From Holophaga sp. (GTDB lineage: Bacteria > Acidobacteriota > Holophagae > Holophagales > Holophagaceae), in assembly GCA_031292735.1 (NCBI GenBank), contig JARLGP010000258.1, forward strand, positions 1-36,150: a stretch of 36,150 nt of DNA, read 5' to 3'. A program made the position numbers and the translations under genes. Below, one piece after another: positions 24,644-34,506 of the stretch. The notes beneath the pieces are model-generated. The model made no database searches, had not been told where the DNA came from, and saw nothing but the letters and a program-made list of their open reading frames with translations. Position 1 is the first letter of the stretch. The number at the start of each line of letters is the position of its first letter.

Positions 24644-27358
24644 TCAGATCCCCTCGTATTCAGTGCGGGCGATGAGTTCATCCTGGACGGGCTTGCCGAT
24701 CTCCACCCAGTACTGGGTGAAGCCGGCCACGCGCACCATCAGGTCACGGTAGTTCTGCGGATTTGCCTGGGCGTCCTTGAGCACCTTGCTGTCCACCACG
24801 TTGAACTGGATGTGGAAGCCGCCCTTGCGCATGTAGGCCTGGATGAGGTCAAGCAGCTTGCGCGAGCCCGCCGGGCCCTGGATGGCGGTGGGGTGGATCT
24901 TGACGTTGAGCTGCGAGTTCTGGGACATGGTGTGGTCCCAGATGGCCGCCGAGTTGAGCAGGGCATAGACGCCGTTGCGGTCGGTGCCGGGGAAGGCGGA
25001 CAGGGAAGCGTCGGCGAAGGTCGTGCCGGCGAGCCGTCCGTCCGGGGTGGCCAAGGTGGCCGAGCCCATGGCGCCGTGGGTGGAAACGGAGATCTGGCAG
25101 GGATACAGGGTGTGCGCGTAGAGCGACTCGTAGTTCTTGCAGTCCGGGCAGAAGAAGTTCTCCCAGTCCAGCAGGATCTCGTCGGCGAACTTCTCGTCGT
25201 TGCCGTACTTGGGCGCCTGGAGGCACATGAAGTGCAGCTTGTCCCAGCCGCTCGGGCCGTCTTCGCGCTTCTCCTGGTCGGACAGGGAGAAGGAGTTCAC
25301 TTCATTGGCGGTCTTGAAGCCGAAGTTGTCCTTGATCGCCTTCTTGAGCTCGTCCAGGGTGACGGTCTTGTCGGTGAAGACCAGCTTCTTGATGGCGGCC
25401 AGGGAGTTCACGCCGTTGATGGTGCCGGCCGATTCCACGTTGAAGGTGGCGTTGAAGCGGTAGCCCTTTTCGTCGATGAGGTGGCCGGTGTCCAGGCAAT
25501 CGGGCTTCAGGAAGCTGTTGATGATCGCCATGTTGTTCTTGCGCCAGATGTCGTGCTGGACGTTGTTGGTCAGGCACAGGATGTCCACGGCCTTCTGCCA
25601 GTACTTCTTGAACTGGTCCCAGAGGTCCTCGTAGGTGTTGAAGGTGCGGTTGTGCGGTTCGAACACCTTCTGGCCGGTGCGCCCATCCACGCCGTTGAAC
25701 AGGGTGATTTCCAGGATCTTGGGCAGGGACAGGAAGTGCACGCCCACGGAGGTGGGCTGGCCGGCGCCGCCAGGAATGAAGTATTCCTTGCCGTTCAGGT
25801 GCAGCGGCTTCCAGACGCAGGGGGAGGATTCCAGGCAGCCGCCGATGGCCCAGGCACGGGCTTCTTCGGGGGTCATGCCCTCGGCGCCGTACTGGTTCAT
25901 CATGAAGGTCATGGCGCTCTGGTTGTTCATGAAGGCCGGGTAGCCGACGCCGGTCTTGATGCATTCCATGCCCAGCAGCAGGAAGTCCTCGGGGATCTTC
26001 TCGTCGTAGAGCAGCGCCAGGGTGGGCTGGGGCATCTGGTTGGTCATGCCGGCTTCCAGCAGGAGGTATTCCAGCCGGTTGCAGGCGTGCTTGCCTTCCT
26101 TGGTGAGGCCGCCGATGCTGACGGTGTTGAAGGTGTTGCCGGAGAGCACACCGCCCACCACGCCCGCGGAGGCGAAGCAGTCGATGGAGGAAATGGCCAG
26201 CCGGTACTGTTCCAGCAGCTCCATGACCTCGTCCTCGGAGATGCGGCCGCTGGCGATGTCCTGCTCGAAGTACGGGAAGAGCACCTGGGCGATGCGCCCT
26301 GGGGACATGCCGGAGATGGCGTCTTCATTGAGCACGGCCAGGTGAACGGTGAGAATCATCTGGATGGCGTCGCGGAAGTCGCGGGGCTTGTTGGCGGAGA
26401 GCCATTCCAGGCGCTCGGCGATCTGGCTGTACTCGCGCTTCTGGACGACATCCTTTTCCAGCCCTTCCAGGCGGCGGGCCTCCTTGGCGTAGTTGCTGAT
26501 CCAGATCTTCAGGCCTTCCAGGGAGATGATGACCGCTTCGTAGTTGAACAGGCGGTTGGTGCCCTTGATGCCGTCGCCGTCGGCGCGGCCGGCCACGGCG
26601 GCCTTGAGCTCCTTAGCCATGGCGATCAGGCCGTCGATGCCGTACTCCAGGGGGTAGTAGTAGTTGATCACTTCCCGGCCCTGAGGCAGGGTGTAGCCGG
26701 AATCGAACATGCAGACGATGTTCCGCATGAGGGCTTCCTTCACCTCGTAGTCGGGGACCATCTGCTCGTACTTGTGGCCGAGATCGTCCACCGACTTGCC
26801 GACCCAGGCCTTGGCCAGCTTCAGCAGGCCGGGGACTTCTTCCTGGCGCATGCCGAACTTGCCGGCGATGGAGACGACCTTGCCGAAGCTCTTGGTGACG
26901 TTGCCGCCGCCGGTGCCGAACTTGGAGTGCTCGTCAGCCGAAGCGGAACCGCGCTTGAGGGCGTCCTGGTAGAGCTCGTCCTCCTTGGCCATGTAGTAGC
27001 CCTCGGACAGCCAGGGCATGGGGAAGGAACCGCGGAAGAACGCGGCCTTGTGCATGACCAGCAGCTCGCCAGGGTAGATCACGGGAGTCAGGTGGGCGAA
27101 GGCCGTCTTCAGGGACAGGGCCCGGCGGATCACCGGAATGTCGGTGTCGTGAAGCATGTATTCCCGGGTGTACCAGTACGGGAATTCATTGTTGGCGGAA
27201 GAGAGCGTCTGCATGAAGACGTCCTTCAGCTTCTTCACGCGGGCATGGGGCTCGCGGTTCACTTCACGATCGGTGAGCGCGACCGGGGAATGGCCACCGG
27301 ACTCGAAGTCCATGGGAATGCCGGCTTCGACCAGCACCTCTTTCAGTTTTTTGGGCAT
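24644..27358 (-). CDS. hpdB: Glycyl radical arylacetate decarboxylase, probably 4-hydroxyphenylacetate decarboxylase large subunit
   Basis: A 904-residue glycyl radical enzyme, the length of C. difficile HpdB. It would decarboxylate 4-hydroxyphenylacetate to p-cresol in the anaerobic cytoplasm. The thiyl cysteine C508 and E510 are in GGCLESSP; the glycyl radical site is G879 in RVAGFTQYW. Residues known in HpdB for catalysis and binding of substrate (S344, F405, H536, E637) are all conserved with a constant +5 offset: S349, F410, H541, E642. Start 27358 is chosen because GGAGG lies 5 bases ahead; the open frame back to 27637 crosses the sigma-54 promoter and is rejected. Phenylacetate or indoleacetate cannot be excluded. 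Confidence 0.93.
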   Translation of the reverse strand: MPKKLKEVLVEAGIPMDFESGGHSPVALTDREVNREPHARVKKLKDVFMQTLSSANNEFPYWYTREYMLHDTDIPVIRRALSLKTAFAHLTPVIYPGELLVMHKAAFFRGSFPMPWLSEGYYMAKEDELYQDALKRGSASADEHSKFGTGGGNVTKSFGKVVSIAGKFGMRQEEVPGLLKLAKAWVGKSVDDLGHKYEQMVPDYEVKEALMRNIVCMFDSGYTLPQGREVINYYYPLEYGIDGLIAMAKELKAAVAGRADGDGIKGTNRLFNYEAVIISLEGLKIWISNYAKEARRLEGLEKDVVQKREYSQIAERLEWLSANKPRDFRDAIQMILTVHLAVLNEDAISGMSPGRIAQVLFPYFEQDIASGRISEDEVMELLEQYRLAISSIDCFASAGVVGGVLSGNTFNTVSIGGLTKEGKHACNRLEYLLLEAGMTNQMPQPTLALLYDEKIPEDFLLLGMECIKTGVGYPAFMNNQSAMTFMMNQYGAEGMTPEEARAWAIGGCLESSPCVWKPLHLNGKEYFIPGGAGQPTSVGVHFLSLPKILEITLFNGVDGRTGQKVFEPHNRTFNTYEDLWDQFKKYWQKAVDILCLTNNVQHDIWRKNNMAIINSFLKPDCLDTGHLIDEKGYRFNATFNVESAGTINGVNSLAAIKKLVFTDKTVTLDELKKAIKDNFGFKTANEVNSFSLSDQEKREDGPSGWDKLHFMCLQAPKYGNDEKFADEILLDWENFFCPDCKNYESLYAHTLYPCQISVSTHGAMGSATLATPDGRLAGTTFADASLSAFPGTDRNGVYALLNSAAIWDHTMSQNSQLNVKIHPTAIQGPAGSRKLLDLIQAYMRKGGFHIQFNVVDSKVLKDAQANPQNYRDLMVRVAGFTQYWVEIGKPVQDELIARTEYEGI

Positions 27359-27433
27359 GCGTGCCTCCATGAAAGGAAACGGGATGAACCGGCGGATCCG
27401 CCGGAGGAATGCAAGGATCGGGAGAGCCAAAAC

Positions 27434-27451
27434 ATGCAAGGCCTGTGCCAA
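27434..27451 (-). promoter_or_regulatory. Sigma-54 (-24/-12) promoter of the hpdB operon
   Basis: On the minus strand the sequence reads TTGGCACAGGCCTTGCAT, which fits the consensus TGGCACR-N4-TTGCA, with GG and GC elements at standard spacing. The transcript would start near 27424 and have a leader of about 66 bases before hpdB. It explains the adjacent sigma-54 activator gene. Confidence 0.85.
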
Positions 27452-27662
27452 GCATCGGCATTGGATCTCATCTACCTGTAAAGCAAAATGGTTATCTTGC
27501 TTCGCCGGCGCAGCTCCGGCTTCCCGCTCCAGTCCGCGGGGAAAGATGTAACGAAAGCTGATGGTCCCGGCTCCGGAAGACCCGGGTGGGCAGGCCGCAA
27601 TGATCATGTTAACTGTATTAATTTTAGTTCTTACCACAAAGCAGAGGCGTTCCGAGGCGGCA

Positions 27663-27690
27663 CTGTGTCCGTTCCTGACACAGATGTCAG
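27663..27690. promoter_or_regulatory. Overlapping palindromes, candidate enhancer (UAS) for the hpd activator
   Basis: CTGTGTC (27663-27669) and GACACAG (27677-27683) form a perfect 7-bp inverted repeat with a 7-base centre. CTGACA (27675-27680) and TGTCAG (27685-27690) form a second, overlapping one with a 4-base centre. They lie about 240 bases upstream of the expected sigma-54 start, an acceptable distance for an enhancer. The rest of the 456-base gap between hpdB and the next gene (27359-27814) holds only the sigma-54 promoter and no gene. The palindromes could also serve the divergent transporter at 27815. Confidence 0.55.
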
Positions 27691-27814
27691 CAATGGTTAC
27701 ACTGGATTTTCATCATTGTTTTTTCCACCCTGGTCCCCGCCCGGGCACCCCGGAACCGGGCCTCCCCAATCGAAGGCCTTATGTATATGGTAGTTAAATA
27801 GGTGGATAGCCCCC

Positions 27815-29047
27815 ATGCCTTGCCCTGGAGTTCCCGCGTTGCCGAAGATCGACCGAAATTCGATGCTGTTCACCCTGATCATCGCCGGCATGGTGGCCCT
27901 GCCCCCGCTGTCCATCGACATGATGCTGCCGGCGATCCCGGCCATCGCCCGCGCGCTGGGCGGCGGCAGCGCGCGGACCGGCCTGATCATCAGCCTGTTC
28001 CTGGTGGGCTTTTCCCTTTCCCAGCTGGTGCTCGGCCCGATCTCCGACCGGGTCGGGCGGCGTCCCGTGCTGCTGGCCTCCTGCGCCCTGTTCACCGCCG
28101 GCGGCCTGGGCTGCGCCCTGGCCGGTTCGGCCCCGCTGCTGTTCCTCCTGCGGCTCATCCAGGGGCTGGGAGCCGGCGGCTGCTCGGTGATCATCTTCGC
28201 CATGGTGCGCGACCTGTTCGAGGGCTCCGCGGTCCGCTCCAAGCTGGCCGCGGCCAACGCCATCATGGGCCTGGCGCCGATGGTGGCGCCGTCCATCGGC
28301 GCGCTGCTGCTGGCCGGGTTCACCTGGCGCGGCCTGTTCGCCTTCCTCACCGTCGGCGGCCTGGCGCTGCTGCTGGCCACCTGGATCCTGGTTCCGGAAT
28401 CCATCGGCGCCCACCGGCAACGGGTCGGCGTGGGCCAGCTCGCCGCCGGCTACCTGCACGTGCTGTCGATCCGCTCGGTTGCGGGCTGCGCCATCGTCAA
28501 CAGCCTCAGCTTCGGCCTGCTGCAGGCCTTCGTGATCGGCTCCAGCTTCCTGTTCCTGGAGTTCCTGCGCATCACGCCGCGCGCCTTCGGGCTGGTGTTC
28601 GCGCTGATCTCCTCGGGCATCGTCTGGGGCAGCATCGCCGCCGGGCGCGCCGCGGCGCGCGGCATCAGCTTCCAGAAGACGCTGCTGGCCGGGATCCTGC
28701 TGGGGCTGGCCGCCAGCCTCGCCCTGCTGGCCCTGCACCTGACCGGGGCGGTGAGCGTCCGGAGCGCGGCGCCCACCCTGCTGTGCATCACCATCGCCCT
28801 GGGGCTGATCACCCCCACCGCGGCCCACGGGGTGCTGGAGCCCCTGCCCCAGGTGGCCGGCACCGCCTCGGCGGTGCTCGGCTTCATGCGCATGGGCGGC
28901 GGGGCGCTGGCCTCCGCCCTGGTTTCCCTGACCACCAGCGGCAGCCCCGGCGCCATGATCGCGGTGATGCTGCTGTGCTCGACCGGGGCCCTGGCGGCCT
29001 GGATCGGCCTGGTGCGGCCACGCACGGGATGGCTCGCGAACAGCTGA
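27815..29047 (+). CDS. MFS multidrug-type transporter, Bcr/CflA-like
   Basis: A 410-residue inner-membrane protein with about 12 helices. TM1 (LIIAGMVALPPLSIDMMLPAIP) and the loop motif GPISDRVGRRPVLL (74-87) are typical of Bcr/CflA drug:proton antiporters. RLIQGLGAGG marks motif C-like TM4. The start is uncertain: ATG 27815 is used, but a TTG at 27839 has GGAG 8 bases ahead and would give a protein 8 residues shorter that begins MPKIDRNS. It is divergent from hpdB with a shared 456-base intergenic region, so export of toxic p-cresol is an attractive idea, but nothing in the sequence shows it. Confidence 0.85.
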   Translation: MPCPGVPALPKIDRNSMLFTLIIAGMVALPPLSIDMMLPAIPAIARALGGGSARTGLIISLFLVGFSLSQLVLGPISDRVGRRPVLLASCALFTAGGLGCALAGSAPLLFLLRLIQGLGAGGCSVIIFAMVRDLFEGSAVRSKLAAANAIMGLAPMVAPSIGALLLAGFTWRGLFAFLTVGGLALLLATWILVPESIGAHRQRVGVGQLAAGYLHVLSIRSVAGCAIVNSLSFGLLQAFVIGSSFLFLEFLRITPRAFGLVFALISSGIVWGSIAAGRAAARGISFQKTLLAGILLGLAASLALLALHLTGAVSVRSAAPTLLCITIALGLITPTAAHGVLEPLPQVAGTASAVLGFMRMGGGALASALVSLTTSGSPGAMIAVMLLCSTGALAAWIGLVRPRTGWLANS

Positions 29048-29253
29048 CGGACGGCACGGCAACCGCCAATCAGGGCACGGGACGGGGCCCTTTTTATCTG
29101 GACCTGGCGGAGCGGTTTCCGGTGTAGAGTACGGGGCCGAAGTCATCAAAGACCCTTTTTCTCAGACGCCTATGCAGTTGCTGTAGCCCAATCGCGCCGG
29201 CCCCATGGCCGGAGCTCCATCCGTGGACCCACCTCCACCGCAGCGGGGGATTT

Positions 29254-32200
29254 ATGCTCTCTGATCGGAACCGAACCGGAACCCGGCTTGCCATGGGAAT
29301 GGCCCTGCTGCTGGGGCTCTTGCCGGGGTGCGGCGGGGGAGCCTTCTGCGACCGGGCGGAACCGCCCAGCCCCGCTCCGGCGCACCTGGCCGCGGCCTAC
29401 ACCGATGTCTCCACCACCTATGGGACCCCTCTCACCGTGGCCCCCGCCGTCGCCGGGGTGGTCACCTCCGCGGTCCTGGATGCCGGAACCATCCCGCCCG
29501 GCATGGTCCTGAACCAGGACGGCAGCATCACCGGCACCCCCATCCAGCCCGGCCCCGCCGCGCGCCGGCAGGCGATGGGGATCTCCAACCCCGGCATGGT
29601 CTACCCGGTGACCATCACCCTCGCCAACGCGACCACGTCGGTCCAGTGCCGCGAGATCATCACCATCAATTCGCCCACGGCCGATCCCGTGCTGGTGGCC
29701 TACACCGATGCGGCCGCCACGGTGGCCACCGCCACCTCGGTGGAGCCCACGGTGACCAGCGGCGGCCCGGTGGTTTCCGCCGTCCTGGTCCAGGGGGCCC
29801 TGCCTCCCGGCCTGGCGCTCAGCGCCGCCACCGGCGCCATCAGCGGAACGCCCACCGCGGCCGGCATCTATCCCCTGTCCGTCGCCTTCTCCAGCGCCGT
29901 TTCGGTGGCCACCGCGCCTCTGGTGCTTTCCGTCGCGCAGGCCAGCTCGATCCCCCTGGTGGCGGGCTACAGCAACGTTTCCCGGCCGGTCGGCGTCTCC
30001 TTGAGCGTGGCCCCCGGGACGGTTTCCGGAGGCCCCATCGTGGCCTCCAGACGGATGTCCGGGTTGCTGCCGCCGGGCCTGGCCCTCAACCCGGACGGCT
30101 CCCTTTCCGGAGTGCCCTCCGCCGCGGGCACCTACACCCTCAAGATCGAACTGGCCAATGCCAGCGGCGGGGCCACCACCCAGCCCCTCACCCTCACCAT
30201 CAACCTGTCCGCCGCCCCCCCTCCGGAGGCCAGCTACTGCGGGCTGGTCACCACCTTGAACAGCGCCGTCAGCCTGGCTCCGGTCCTTTCCGGCAGCGAC
30301 ACCATCGTTTCGGCCCAGCTGGTCAACGGCAGCATCCCCCCGGGGCTGGCCCTCAATCCCGACGGCAGCCTCACCGGCACGGCCAGCGCCACCGGCCTCT
30401 ACACGATGACCATCCGGGTGTGCGGCTCCGGGGGGGGCTGCCAGGCCCTGCCCTTGACCATCACCGTGAGCGCCAGGCTCACCCTGACCTACCCGTCCGC
30501 CCCGGCCTTCACCTTCGGCGCGCCCATCGCCACCCAGGCCCCGGCCCTGGGCAACGCCGCCCCCGCCGCGACGACCAGCTATTCGGTGACCACGGGCAGC
30601 CTGCCCGAGGGACTCACCCTCAACCCGGACGGCACGATCACCGGCGCCCCCCTGGCGCTGGGCAGCTTCCCCCTGACCATCACCGCCACCCAGGGTTCCC
30701 GGACCGCCACGTTCCAGCTGAGCTACACCGTGCTCGCCGTGCCGCCCGCGGTGAGCGCCGAAACCGTGACGGAAACCATGGGCGCCACCACCCCCCTCGC
30801 CCCGGCCAACACCGGCGGCGCCATCACCGGCGCCGCCATCACCGCGGGCGGCGCCCTGCCCGCGGGCCTGACCCTGAACCCCGACGGCACCATCAGCCAG
30901 TCCGGCAGCACCGCCAGCGGAATCTACGGCCCGTTTACGGTCAGCTACAGCAACACCGGCGGCAGCGTTTCCGCCACGGTGACCATCACCATCAGCAACC
31001 CGAATTCGGCCCCGTCGGTCAGCCCCCTGACGGTGACCGAGAACGCCGGGGCGAGCGCCCCGCTGGCCCCCGCCAACCTCGGCGGCGCCATCACCAGCGC
31101 CGCGGTCACCGCGGGCGGGCCGCTGGCCGCCGGCCTCGCCCTGAACGCCGACGGCAGCATCAGCCAGACCGGAACCACCGCCGCCGGGACCTATGCCTAC
31201 ACCGTGGGCTACACCAACGGCTTCGGCACCGGCTACGCCACGGTGACCATCACCGTGGTGAGCCTGCCCACCGCCAACCTCGCCGCCAACCCCGCGAACG
31301 TCCCGGTCACCCAGGCTTCCAGCCTCACGGCCGTCTTCACCGGCAGCGCCGACGGCACGGCGCTGCTCACCCAGACCGCGGGCACCGGGTTCTCCTCCCG
31401 GACCGTGGTTTCCGGCACCTCCATCACCACCGGCATCGAGGCGGCCGCCGGAACCGTCGGCAGCTACCAGCTGACGGCCACCAGCCCGACCGGGGCGGTG
31501 GCCACCGCCTCCGCCAGCGTCCAATGGATCGCGGCGCCGGCCAGCAGCTGGGTGGTGGAAGTGCCCAATGCCGGCGGCAGCTTCAGCCCTTCCAGCGGTC
31601 CCCTCACGGGGCTGATCGCCCTCGCGGTGCCCGACCAGGGCCAGTCCCCATGCGGCGACGTCACCCTGAGCGTCTACCAGGACAGCGCCACGGTCCCCGG
31701 AACCCCCGGGGGCGGCGCGGTGGCCTGTTCTCCCCTCTACAACCTGGCCACCAACGTGGGCTACCCGTTCCGGGTGCCCATCACCGTCACCCTGGCCTAC
31801 GACACCACCCTGGTGGGCGCCAACGACATTCCAGTGCCCTTCCTGTGGGACGCCACCTACCGGCAATGGGTCGCCACGGGCCTGGAGAGCTTCACCGCGA
31901 GCACGGTGACCTTCAGCACCCTACTGCCGGGCTGCTACCAGGTGCTGGGCATCCCCGGCCTCGCCCTGGCCACCCAGACCCTGGGCAGCCCCGGCTTCAC
32001 CGCCGGAACCGACGACTGGCAACAGAACGACCCCACGGCCTATGACCTGCCCGGCGGCGCCAGCCTGGCCATGAGCTCCTTCGCCTCCTGGTTCTACGCC
32101 GACCGCAAGGCCACCCAGGGCGGCGCCGGCCTGTTCAACGCCTGGGCCAGCGCCGGCGATGGCGACGCCCTGACCCTGGTCGGCCGGCTGGGCAACGGGA

Positions 32201-33930
32201 CCTTGGACGCCTGGGCCAACGCCTGGCGCCAGACCATGAACGCATCCGGCACCACCCCGGCCCCCTATGCCCTGACCGGCCAGCAGACCGGCTTGGCCCT
32301 GATCACCGGGCTCATGGTCACCGGCCAGCCCCAGATCCTGCTGATGGCCGATTCCCCGGCCCTGAGCAGCGCGGTGGCCACGGCCGTCTACGGCTACGAC
32401 TTCACCGGCGGCAGCTTCAGGGTCATGGACCCCAACTACCCGGGCGACGCCCTCACCATCGCCTGGAATGCCGGCACCGGCGCCTTCAGCGGCTACGCCC
32501 GGGCCCAGGGCTACGCCCCGGCGCTGGCGCAGTATGCCTTCGAGGGCCAGGGCAGCATCCACCGCCCATCCGATTACGACACGCTCTTTACCGGCGCCCT
32601 GGGCGGATTCCCCGCGCCCACCTACGCCTCCATCAACGTCACCGGCATCTCCAGCGCCGTGACCACCCCCCTGGACCTCGGCACCCCCGTCCTGGTGACC
32701 AGCGCAACCGGCATCCAGGTGACCGGCACCGTCAGCAACGGCGACCAGGCCGCCACCTGCATCACCTGGAGCCAGAACGGCCAGGCGCCGCGCAAGACCG
32801 TGCCGCTGATCGCCGGAGGGTTCAGCTTCACCATCCCGGCCCTGGACAACGCCTACCAGACCACCGTGGTGCTGGAAACCAGCCCCGATCCCTGTGATCC
32901 GACCTTCTCCCACACCGGCTACCGGCAGTTCGTCCTGGCCCAGCAGGGCCTCACGCCGTGGTTCGGCAACCCCTGCTTCGAGAACGGGACGGGGACCGCC
33001 AGCAGCAACACCCAGCCCTGGGTGCTCCAGCACTGCAGCAACAGCGGCGTCTACTACCCGGGCGGCGCGGGATCGTCCTACAACACCGCGGCCCCGGTGT
33101 TCGCCGCCAACGGCGCCGATCTCCTGAACTACCAGAATTCCTCCCACGCCCCCGCCGCCCTCGCCTGGATCACCGACAATGACGGGACCGCGGCGGCCAC
33201 CGCCATGACCCCGGCCGCCATCAATGCCCAGACCGCGTCCAGCACCTCCAGTTCCGCCGTGCTCAACCCGCCCGGCAACGGGACCGGTCCGTACACCGCC
33301 CTGGTCGGCTGCGACGCCAGCTCGGAACTCAACGTGGACGCCCAGGTGCCCACCGAGACCGCCATCTCGGTGGGCGGCGTGGCCACCCCCGCCACCGGCA
33401 ACGGGCTCACCATGGTGCTGGCCGGAAGCTACTCCCTCATGGTCAACGATCCCACCGTCAAGAACCATGTGAGCCGGGCCTACCAGACCATCACCGTGCC
33501 GGACGGCTCCGTGGTGTCCAGCCCCACCCTCGCCTTCTACTGGGCCGGCGCCACCCAGAGCGGGGGCCACACCCCGGACCAACTGCCCTACATCGACATC
33601 GTGGTGCAGGATGTCACCGACAGCTACGCCGTGCTCTACTATGTCCACCACTTCGCCCCCAGCACCGTCAACGTCAGCGCCGGGCTCGGGACCCCCCCCC
33701 AGGGCGTCACCTACACCGACGGCTACCCCGGGTGGATCACCGCCGGGCTGACCGGGCCGGACGGTTCCTCGGCCGCCTACGTGTGGTGGGGCATCCCCTG
33801 GCAGAAAGTCAGGTTGAACCTGGGCACCGCCCGGGGCGGCCACACCATCCAGCTCTCCGTGGTGGCCTCCTGCTGCGCCCCCGGGGGGCACGGCGCCTAC
33901 GCCTACGTGGACAGCATGACCTGCGAGTAG
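29254..33930 (+). CDS. Giant surface lipoprotein with seven He_PIG-like Ig repeats
   Basis: A 1558-residue exported protein. The N-terminus ends in the lipobox LLPGC, with lipidated Cys26. Between about residues 45 and 665 lie seven copies of a putative-Ig unit, each with the turn xPPGLxLNxDGSIxG or a close variant (IPPGMVLNQDGSITGTP first; LAAGLALNADGSISQTG last). Units 6 and 7 lose the final GTP. Beyond it are a further Ig-like stretch and a large C-terminal beta-rich region (about 900-1558) without recognisable motif; cysteines are few. GGGGGA precedes the ATG. Probably a cell-surface binding or adhesion protein; ligand unknown. The long open frames on the other strand here are codon-bias shadows. 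Confidence 0.85.
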   Translation: MLSDRNRTGTRLAMGMALLLGLLPGCGGGAFCDRAEPPSPAPAHLAAAYTDVSTTYGTPLTVAPAVAGVVTSAVLDAGTIPPGMVLNQDGSITGTPIQPGPAARRQAMGISNPGMVYPVTITLANATTSVQCREIITINSPTADPVLVAYTDAAATVATATSVEPTVTSGGPVVSAVLVQGALPPGLALSAATGAISGTPTAAGIYPLSVAFSSAVSVATAPLVLSVAQASSIPLVAGYSNVSRPVGVSLSVAPGTVSGGPIVASRRMSGLLPPGLALNPDGSLSGVPSAAGTYTLKIELANASGGATTQPLTLTINLSAAPPPEASYCGLVTTLNSAVSLAPVLSGSDTIVSAQLVNGSIPPGLALNPDGSLTGTASATGLYTMTIRVCGSGGGCQALPLTITVSARLTLTYPSAPAFTFGAPIATQAPALGNAAPAATTSYSVTTGSLPEGLTLNPDGTITGAPLALGSFPLTITATQGSRTATFQLSYTVLAVPPAVSAETVTETMGATTPLAPANTGGAITGAAITAGGALPAGLTLNPDGTISQSGSTASGIYGPFTVSYSNTGGSVSATVTITISNPNSAPSVSPLTVTENAGASAPLAPANLGGAITSAAVTAGGPLAAGLALNADGSISQTGTTAAGTYAYTVGYTNGFGTGYATVTITVVSLPTANLAANPANVPVTQASSLTAVFTGSADGTALLTQTAGTGFSSRTVVSGTSITTGIEAAAGTVGSYQLTATSPTGAVATASASVQWIAAPASSWVVEVPNAGGSFSPSSGPLTGLIALAVPDQGQSPCGDVTLSVYQDSATVPGTPGGGAVACSPLYNLATNVGYPFRVPITVTLAYDTTLVGANDIPVPFLWDATYRQWVATGLESFTASTVTFSTLLPGCYQVLGIPGLALATQTLGSPGFTAGTDDWQQNDPTAYDLPGGASLAMSSFASWFYADRKATQGGAGLFNAWASAGDGDALTLVGRLGNGTLDAWANAWRQTMNASGTTPAPYALTGQQTGLALITGLMVTGQPQILLMADSPALSSAVATAVYGYDFTGGSFRVMDPNYPGDALTIAWNAGTGAFSGYARAQGYAPALAQYAFEGQGSIHRPSDYDTLFTGALGGFPAPTYASINVTGISSAVTTPLDLGTPVLVTSATGIQVTGTVSNGDQAATCITWSQNGQAPRKTVPLIAGGFSFTIPALDNAYQTTVVLETSPDPCDPTFSHTGYRQFVLAQQGLTPWFGNPCFENGTGTASSNTQPWVLQHCSNSGVYYPGGAGSSYNTAAPVFAANGADLLNYQNSSHAPAALAWITDNDGTAAATAMTPAAINAQTASSTSSSAVLNPPGNGTGPYTALVGCDASSELNVDAQVPTETAISVGGVATPATGNGLTMVLAGSYSLMVNDPTVKNHVSRAYQTITVPDGSVVSSPTLAFYWAGATQSGGHTPDQLPYIDIVVQDVTDSYAVLYYVHHFAPSTVNVSAGLGTPPQGVTYTDGYPGWITAGLTGPDGSSAAYVWWGIPWQKVRLNLGTARGGHTIQLSVVASCCAPGGHGAYAYVDSMTCE

Positions 33931-33971
33931 ACCCCCCGCCACCTTCGCCCCCCCCATTCCATGGAGTTGCC

Positions 33972-34499
33972 ATGCGCCTGGTTTTTGGAACGATGCTGTT
34001 CACGCTCGCCGCGGGCCTGGCCGCGGCCCCCGGTCCCCAGGCGTGGGTCCAGGCCAAGGCGGCCTGGGTCCGGCCCAACCCGTGCCGCTGCATCCAGGAC
34101 CTGGGCGCCTACGGGCTGGGCGCCGGCGCCTGGTTCACGCCCCGGTGGGGCGCCGAGCTGGATTTCCTGGGCGGCCCCCTGCGCAGCCGGCGCACCCCGG
34201 CGGAAGCCCAGGAGCGGGAGCTGGCGGGCTCGCTCCTGTTCGGCCTCAACCCGGACGGGATCCGGTGGTTCCCCTACCTGCGCGCAGGGCTCGGCGGCGC
34301 CCGGGTGGGGGCGCCCTTCTCCCTGGCCGCGGGCAGCACCACGCGCCTGGCCCGCCTGGGCGGGCTCGGCGTCCAGGGCCTTTTCGCCGGGCGCTTCCTG
34401 GCCAGCGGGGAGTTCCGCCTGGTCACCCTCGAGACCCGGGTGGAGCGCACCGAGAAGCAGGTCCTGCTGGGCCTGGGAATGCGCTGGGGGCTCCGCTGA
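33972..34499 (+). CDS. Small outer-membrane-like beta-barrel protein
   Basis: A 175-residue protein with a signal peptide (MRLVFGTMLFTLAAGLAAAP, cut near AAA-P). The mature part has alternating beta strands with aromatic ends (GAYGLGAGAWFTPRWGAELD, LAGSLLFGLNPDG, RWFPYLRAGLGG), like 8-stranded OmpA/OprF-type barrels. It ends MRWGLR, not the usual terminal Phe, so it may be a modified or truncated barrel. GGAG lies 5 bases before the ATG. It follows the giant lipoprotein by 41 bases on the same strand and probably shares its transcript; a role in its surface display is possible. Confidence 0.65.
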   Translation: MRLVFGTMLFTLAAGLAAAPGPQAWVQAKAAWVRPNPCRCIQDLGAYGLGAGAWFTPRWGAELDFLGGPLRSRRTPAEAQERELAGSLLFGLNPDGIRWFPYLRAGLGGARVGAPFSLAAGSTTRLARLGGLGVQGLFAGRFLASGEFRLVTLETRVERTEKQVLLGLGMRWGLR

Positions 34500-34506
34500 G
34501 CCGGGT

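Noticed and set aside
27359..27637. N-terminal extension of hpdB
   Set aside because: It would include the sigma-54 promoter, resembles no family sequence and has no ribosome site, while GGAGG lies 5 bases before 27358.
29170..31866. Long minus-strand frame opposite the Ig-repeat lipoprotein
   Set aside because: Gly-rich repetitive translation mirroring the repeats of the true gene; no start signals.
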